NCBI GenBank assembly: GCA_024636075.1
Contig: JAGXHS010000165.1
Coordinates: 1 to 8,448, forward strand
DNA length: 8,448 nt
Source: Propionibacteriaceae bacterium
GTDB lineage: Bacteria; Actinomycetota; Actinomycetes; Propionibacteriales; Propionibacteriaceae
Direction of reading: 5' to 3'
In this document: in pieces, positions 4,778 through 8,448 of the stretch
Numbering within the stretch: the stretch's first letter is position 1
Layout: every line of letters begins with the position of its first letter
Position numbers and translations under genes: made by a program
Notes under the pieces: model-generated
The model's input: the letters and a program-made list of their open reading frames with translations, nothing else
Told to the model about the DNA's origin: nothing
Database searches by the model: none

Positions 4778-6005
4778 GACTGGCCGCCGACGTCCGGCCG
4801 TGTTGGCCACGGCCGCGACAATCGCGCGAGCCTAGTCTGGTCGGTTTTGGCGTAGATGACGGTTGTGGATGCACTGGCATGCCGAAGCAGATGTGCGACC
4901 TCCTCCAAACTCGCTCCCGCGTTGAGGGTGCGGCTGGCTGTGGTGTGACGCAACCGGTGTGCATGGATGGTGCCCAGCCCGGCCCGCTGCGCAGCCCGGC
5001 CAACGATGCAACTCACTGACGAGGGCGCCATCCCGGTGAATGGTGCGTGTGCCCTGACGAATACGGCCCGAGATGTGGTCCGCGGGCGTCCGTGGTGCAG
5101 GTAGTCCACCATTGCCTCGCCAACGTCGATCGGCAACGGAAGCCGGTCAATCCGATCACCCTTGCCGTGGATGAGCAGGGTCCCGGCCTGCCAGTCCAGG
5201 TCCTCGAGCCGCAGCCCAGCGACCTCGGCGCAGCGCAGGCCCAATCGGTGGAACACGGTGATCACCGCGTAATCGCGACGTCCCACCGAGGTGCTGCGGT
5301 CGCAGACCGCCAGCAAGCCAACCACGTGGGCTGGAGTGAGCGCTTGGGGTAGCCCAGACAACCGGCGGTGGAGCACTGCCGGAATCGCATCAGCAAGCCC
5401 CACCGCGACCATCTGCTGCTCGTGGAGGAAACGCAGGAATGAACGCAGGGCGCAGGCGGTCATCTGCGCCGTCTTGCGGGTCATCATCGGCAAGGACGCG
5501 GACACGAATCCGGCGACGTCGTTGGCGGTCAACTCCGCGAGCCTCAACTGCCCACCTGCGTCGGTCCTGTGGTTCACGAAGGGCGCGACCCAATGTGAGT
5601 ACGCCTCAGTCACGGGAACACTCAAACCACGCTCCTGCCTCAGCCATCGGCGGTAACGGGCCAGCACCACATCGGCTGGGACGACGGTTCCGTCACCACC
5701 GCCGCGGGCACCACACCTTGTCGCCGTAGATAGCAAAGGACTGTAGCCAGCGCTTGCAACGAGTGGTGGTGGGTGTGACTTGACCGGCGGGCAGCCAAGA
5801 ACCGCTCGATCACAGGTCCCGTCAGGTCCTGCTCAGCCAGGCCCTCGGAAGCCAGCCACCGTGACAGGTGGGCCGCGAGCTGGACTTGGTTCGTTGCTGA
5901 GGTAGTTGCGTAGCCGAGGAGTGCCAGTTCTTCAACCAGTCCCGAAGCGTGGCGGGCCAGTGGGCCGGTGAACCGAACGTGGGTCGGATCGGAAATCGAG
6001 TGCAT
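4774..6005 (-). pseudogene. Tyrosine recombinase with internal frameshift (first member of a RIT-like operon)
   Basis: Two frames make one protein of about 410 residues. The first runs from the ATG at 6003-6005 (MHSISDPTHVRFTGPLARHA) through YLRRQGVVPA near 5710. The second carries the rest, from VVPADVVLARYRRWLRQERG to the TGA at 4774. The shift lies between about 5680 and 5715, and no slippery heptamer is visible. The second part holds a complete catalytic set. In the numbering of the 320-codon frame starting at 5736 these are R168 (GLRCAEV), K192 (HGKGDR), H260 and R263 (HRLRH), H286 (LLRHAS) and Y295 (IYAK). The N-terminal 100 residues give the additional helical DNA-binding part seen in the longest RIT recombinase. 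GGAAGGA at 6021-6015 sets the start, inside a hairpin. The frameshift may be a real mutation or a sequencing error. If it were an error, this gene would be intact. Confidence 0.75.
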
Positions 6006-6009
6006 GAGC

Positions 6010-6039
6010 GTGGTTCCTTCCAGTAGGAGAAAGAACCAC
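6010..6039 (-). promoter_or_regulatory. Leader hairpin that buries the recombinase ribosome binding site
   Basis: On the minus-strand RNA, positions 6039-6029 pair with 6020-6010 over 11 base pairs, one of them G-U, with an 8-base loop (6028-6021). The Shine-Dalgarno GGAAGGA (6021-6015) falls almost wholly in the 3' arm, nine bases before the ATG. Folding would hide it from ribosomes. Such leader structures are known to limit transposase synthesis, especially from read-through transcripts. Confidence 0.5.
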
Positions 6040-6059
6040 CATCCCCGAAGAACCCCCGA

Positions 6060-6065
6060 ATTATG
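6060..6065 (-). promoter_or_regulatory. Possible -10 box for the recombinase operon
   Basis: CATAAT (minus strand, 6065-6060) matches five of six bases of TATAAT in a GC-rich setting and would start RNA near 6053, about 14 bases before the leader hairpin. No clear -35 hexamer is present at 17 bases, so support is weak. Confidence 0.25.
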
Positions 6066-6121
6066 CCGACCTTCAGCCACTCCAACCGACCCTTCGCTAG
6101 GCGCAACACACACGACATCGG

Positions 6122-6641
6122 CATAACCAGGACCTCGACGAGGCCCGCCAGCGTGTCCAGCAACTGACCATGGGGCACCGAGGCCGGACCGGGGACCCGC
6201 TCCATAGCATCCGCGCCAGCCTGCGGTGCGGCTACGAAATGTTGCGTGACAAGCAGAAACACCGGCTCGAATCGGTCTTCGCTGACGATGCGCATGCCGT
6301 GGTGGAAGTCACCTGGAGCGTCTACCAGAACGTCATCGAGGCGTACCAGAACAAGGACCGCGTTCTCGGGAAGCAGCAGCTGCTGAAGGTCATCGAATGA
6401 CTCAAGTCTGGGGTCCCCGCGGCGTTGCCGGAGCTGGCGACACTGGGCCGCCAGCCCACCGACCGAAGCCTGGATCAACAAGCCAACCGTCCAAACAAAA
6501 CCCTGAACAACCCGGCAATCAACACTTGACAGGTTCCGCCTCCGCGGCACGGCCCTCGGCTTCCGGAACCTGGCCCACAACATCGCCCGCTCACTGCTGG
6601 ACAGCGGAGGATTCAGGCCCCTCCTCCACTCCTATTTGTGA
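6122..6641 (+). pseudogene. ISL3-family transposase relic (C-terminal half, stop codon and frameshift)
   Basis: In frame from 6122 the sequence reads DLDEARQRVQQLTMGHRGRT and GDPLHSIRASLRCGYEMLRD, and runs on to LGKQQLLKVIE. A TGA at 6398-6400 is followed in the same frame by LKSGVPAALPELATLGR. GHRGRxxDPLYxIR and SGVPxALxExxTLGR are typical of actinobacterial ISL3-type transposases. After about 6470 the frame loses homology. The conserved end reappears in another frame at 6531-6641 as FRLRGTALGFRNLAHNIARS LLDSGGFRPLLHSYL. The segment between, which would carry the final catalytic Glu region, is deleted. The N-terminal half is missing where the recombinase leader begins (about 6110). The stop is followed by a likely terminal repeat. 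The element is inactive. Confidence 0.78.
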
Positions 6642-6649
6642 ACAGCCCC
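6636..6649. repeat. Probable right terminal repeat of the ISL3-type element
   Basis: TTGTGAACAGCCCC overlaps the transposase stop; its complement GGGGCTGTTCACAA resembles the GGCT-starting ends usual for ISL3 elements. No matching left end is recognisable in the window, as expected if that half was lost. Confidence 0.35.
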
Positions 6650-6712
6650 TTTACGGGCGCCATGCCGCGCCGCGATAGTGGGCTCTACGGGGTTCGGCGC
6701 TTTGAGGTGGTG

Positions 6713-7918
6713 GTGGACGTGTCGGTGGTGATTGTCGGTGGTGGTCCGGCGGGATTGTCGGTCAGCCGCGAGCTGGGCGAGCTGGGTGTGGAGCACGTGG
6801 TCCTCGAGGCGTCCCAGGTCGCCTCGGCTTGGCGCGCACGCTGGGACAGCTTCACGCTGGTCACTCCAAACTGGACGCTCGATCTGCCTGGCAGCCCGTA
6901 CGGCGGTGACGATCCGGAGGGGCATGTCTCACGCGACGAAATCGTGGCCTACCTCGAGAAGTACGCCGCGCAGCATGCCGGGCCGATCCGCCAGGGTGTG
7001 CGGGTGGACAGCTTGGTGGCAGGCGGACCGAGCCGGCTTCGCCTCGAGACGAACGACGGCCCGATCGACGCCGATTCGGTCGTCGTCTGCACCGGCGCCT
7101 ACCAGAAGCCGCACCGTCCGCCGCTGGCAGCAGCGTTCCCGAGCGATGTTCTGGTGCTCGACGCGGCCGGGTATACCAACCCGGCCAGCCTGCCCGACGG
7201 CAAGGTCCTCGTGATCGGGAGTGGGCAGACCGGTGTCCAGCTCGCCGAGGAGCTCCACCGAGCCGGACGCGAGACGTTCCTGGCGTGTGGCCGAGCCCCC
7301 TGGGTTCCTCGTCGGCTCGGCGACTTGGACGTGGTGACGTGGCTCACGGGTACGCCGTTCTTCGACCAGCCTGTGGGCGCACTACCCAGCCCGGCCGCTC
7401 GCCTGGGCGCCAACGTGCAGGCCAGCGGCGCTCGTGGCGGTCACGACCTGCACTACAGAGTCCTACAGGACCTCGGTGTCCAGCTGGTCGGACGGTTGGC
7501 TGGTGTGTCCGGGGGAAAGGTGCAGTTCGCCGACGACCTGGCAGGGTCGGTGGCATTCGGCGACGCCAGGTACACCGACATACGAAACGTGCTGGTCACG
7601 ACGTTCGGCGACACCCTGCCTGAGATGCCGGACCCGACGCCCTTCCACTGCGACCCCCTCGTGGAGATCGACCTGGCGGGCTTCGGCGCCGTGGTATTCA
7701 CGACCGGCTTCCGGCCGGACTACGCAGATTGGGTCAATTTCCCGGTCTTCGATGACTTGGGCTTCCCCATCGTGGGCGACGACCTTTCCACCGCGGTGCC
7801 CGGGCTCTACTTCTGCGGCGTGCACTTCCTGCGCAAACGCAAGTCGTCCCTGCTCTGCGGCGTCGGGGAGGACGCCACAATCGTGGCGGCCACGGTCGCC
7901 CGGTCCCGGTCCGTGTGA
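6713..7918 (+). CDS. FAD/NAD(P)-binding flavoprotein monooxygenase-like protein (CzcO/FMO type)
   Basis: With the GTG at 6713 the protein has 401 residues. The FAD dinucleotide-binding motif (VVIVGGGPAGLSVSRELGE) lies at residues 5-23, with Gly at 9, 11 and 14. WRARWDSFTLVTPNWTLDLPG follows, as in COG2072 enzymes. The middle ATG motif is VVVCTGAYQKPHRP (about 123-136). The NAD(P)H motif VLVIGSGQTGVQLAEEL is at 165-181, FTTGFRPDY at 329-337, and the C-terminal FAD contact GLYFCGVHFLRKRKSSLLCG VGEDA at about 364-388. All cofactor motifs are intact. Such enzymes use FAD, NADPH and O2 to oxidise small lipophilic or N/S compounds, or carbonyls; the substrate is unknown. GAGG at 6704-6707 supports the GTG at 6713. 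A GTG at 6719, an ATG at 6662 and a GTG at 6638 are alternatives. It begins just after the ISL3-type relic, and a second flavoprotein follows at 8340. Confidence 0.88.
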   Translation: MDVSVVIVGGGPAGLSVSRELGELGVEHVVLEASQVASAWRARWDSFTLVTPNWTLDLPGSPYGGDDPEGHVSRDEIVAYLEKYAAQHAGPIRQGVRVDSLVAGGPSRLRLETNDGPIDADSVVVCTGAYQKPHRPPLAAAFPSDVLVLDAAGYTNPASLPDGKVLVIGSGQTGVQLAEELHRAGRETFLACGRAPWVPRRLGDLDVVTWLTGTPFFDQPVGALPSPAARLGANVQASGARGGHDLHYRVLQDLGVQLVGRLAGVSGGKVQFADDLAGSVAFGDARYTDIRNVLVTTFGDTLPEMPDPTPFHCDPLVEIDLAGFGAVVFTTGFRPDYADWVNFPVFDDLGFPIVGDDLSTAVPGLYFCGVHFLRKRKSSLLCGVGEDATIVAATVARSRSV

Positions 7919-8232
7919 CTCAGTCCTGCCACGCTGCCCATGAAATAGCGAGGTATGCCGTCGGGCGGGCCGGCAGTGACCGCGTCGGGGTTTTGCCGGT
8001 GGCCAACGGCCAGCGACTCGCGTTGACCGATCCGCCGGCCGATCCGCCAGTTGACCGCTGGCGAATCGGCCAGCGGGATTCACTCTCTCGATGTGTGACT
8101 TCGAGAGGCTCGTTTCGAGGTCCTCCGGCGTGATGTCGACACTCCGAGTCGGTGCTCACCGATGAAGGCACGGTGCGAAATGCACCCGCTCGTGCTCGGC
8201 AAAGCGATCACCGCACTGGGCGCCTTCCGCTG

Positions 8233-8250
8233 ATGGGTCAACCGACCCAT
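8233..8250. promoter_or_regulatory. Perfect 7-4-7 inverted repeat, candidate operator
   Basis: ATGGGTC-AACC-GACCCAT is a perfect palindrome 90 bases before the downstream flavoprotein start. Its size and symmetry fit a binding site for a dimeric repressor such as a TetR or GntR protein, or a small RNA hairpin. No regulator gene is visible in the window. Confidence 0.4.
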
Positions 8251-8304
8251 GCGGCCGGAACCAGTTGGGCATCCTGCCCGACGCGGTGAACGCTGCGCTC
8301 TACC

Positions 8305-8335
8305 TAACGTCGGAATATCACCCGACGCTAGGAGG
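8305..8335 (+). promoter_or_regulatory. Possible promoter, operator and Shine-Dalgarno of the second flavoprotein gene
   Basis: TAACGT (8305-8310) fits the actinobacterial -10 pattern TANNNT, though no -35 is evident. CGTCGG (8308-8313) and CCGACG (8322-8327) form an inverted repeat around the predicted start of transcription. AGGAGG (8330-8335) lies four bases before the ATG. The ribosome site is firm and the rest is tentative. Confidence 0.35.
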
Positions 8336-8339
8336 AACC

Positions 8340-8448
8340 ATGTCCACCGAACACATCGAGACCGTGATCATCGGAGCCGGTCAGGCCGGCCTGTCCACGG
8401 CGTACCACCTGACGAAGCAGGGCCGCGCCTGCGTCGTCCTGGACAGCA
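8340..8448 (+). CDS. Second FAD-dependent monooxygenase-like protein, N-terminus only
   Basis: The 36 visible codons read MSTEHIETVIIGAGQAGLST followed by AYHLTKQGRACVVLDS. This is a textbook FAD-binding strand-turn-helix (GxGxxG at GAGQAG, acidic end of the second strand at the Asp) of the CzcO/flavin-containing monooxygenase group (COG2072). The ATG is preceded by AGGAGG at 8330-8335. The N-terminus differs clearly from that of the flavoprotein at 6713, so the two are not a recent duplication. They point the same way, but the 421-base gap with possible promoter and operator elements suggests a separate transcript. The rest of the gene lies outside the window, so its class within the family cannot be fixed. 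Confidence 0.82.
   Translation, partial: MSTEHIETVIIGAGQAGLSTAYHLTKQGRACVVLDS

Larger units (their letters stand above)
7919..8339. other. 421-base intergenic region between two flavoprotein genes
   Basis: No coding frame is supported. The region holds a 10-base direct repeat CCGATCCGCC at a 12-base period (8027-8036, 8039-8048). It also has a weak hairpin CGCCAG/CTGGCG (8045-8050 and 8058-8063) and two inverted repeats nearer the downstream gene (8233-8250 and 8308-8327). No U-run terminator is visible after the first gene. Confidence 0.5.

Noticed and set aside
5680..5715. Programmed ribosomal frameshift in the large recombinase
   Set aside because: No slippery heptamer or downstream stimulatory structure is evident, and RIT-type recombinases are normally made from one frame; mutation or sequencing error is simpler.
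6170..6400. Independent 76-codon gene on the plus strand
   Set aside because: It is an internal piece of the ISL3-type transposase; similarity continues on both sides of its start and stop.
8027..8063. Rho-independent terminator after the first flavoprotein gene
   Set aside because: The short repeats and stem are GC-rich but have no U-run and only six base pairs.
8162..8233. Tiny ORF starting ATGAAGGCACGG upstream of the second flavoprotein
   Set aside because: Only 23 codons, no ribosome site and no recognisable sequence.

Overview
The window looks like accessory DNA from a high-GC actinobacterium. The evidence is strong G/C bias at third codon positions, many GTG starts, a leaderless-type promoter (a TANNNT -10 box six bases before an ATG), a three-helix-bundle protein type common in Actinobacteria, and recombinase and IS families frequent there. 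No rRNA, tRNA, CRISPR or housekeeping gene is visible, so the genus cannot be named.

Layout. (1) 1-1150, minus strand: debris of toxin-antitoxin genes. It holds the N-terminus of a PF09720-type antitoxin running off the left edge, a frameshifted small antitoxin-like ORF (172-335) and a decayed RelE/ParE toxin (about 776-950). (2) 1152-1987, minus strand: an intact-looking MntA/HepT pair, a nucleotidyltransferase antitoxin with an N-terminal helix-turn-helix and a HEPN toxin. A perfect palindrome overlaps the apparent leaderless promoter of mntA. (3) 2158-2451, plus strand: a small excisionase/AlpA-like HTH protein. (4) 2510-2938, minus strand: a VOC (glyoxalase/bleomycin-resistance fold) protein, preceded by the tail of an upstream reading frame. 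(5) 3124-3325: a relic of an IS256-type transposase. (6) 3699-3956, minus strand: a small three-helix-bundle protein. (7) 4063-4362: the C-terminus of an IS5-type transposase, abutting a truncated tyrosine recombinase (4349-4777). That recombinase overlaps by ATGA a larger, frameshifted tyrosine recombinase (4774-6005). Together they look like the remains of a recombinase-in-trio (RIT) type element. (8) 6122-6641, plus strand: a relic of an ISL3-type transposase. (9) 6713-7918, plus strand: an intact FAD/NAD(P) flavoprotein monooxygenase-like gene. After a 421-base gap a second flavoprotein gene starts at 8340 and runs off the right edge.

Two diverged direct repeats, about 555-733 and 3367-3552, share exact 16-base and 15-base blocks in the same order. 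They bracket the MntA/HepT, HTH and VOC segment (about 2.8 kb), so this segment may once have moved or been captured as a unit. Overall the region reads as an island where several mobile elements have landed on each other. Functional cargo (the toxin-antitoxin pair, the VOC protein and the flavoproteins) survives between decayed recombinases and transposases. All functional statements come from motif recognition by eye; no database search was run.
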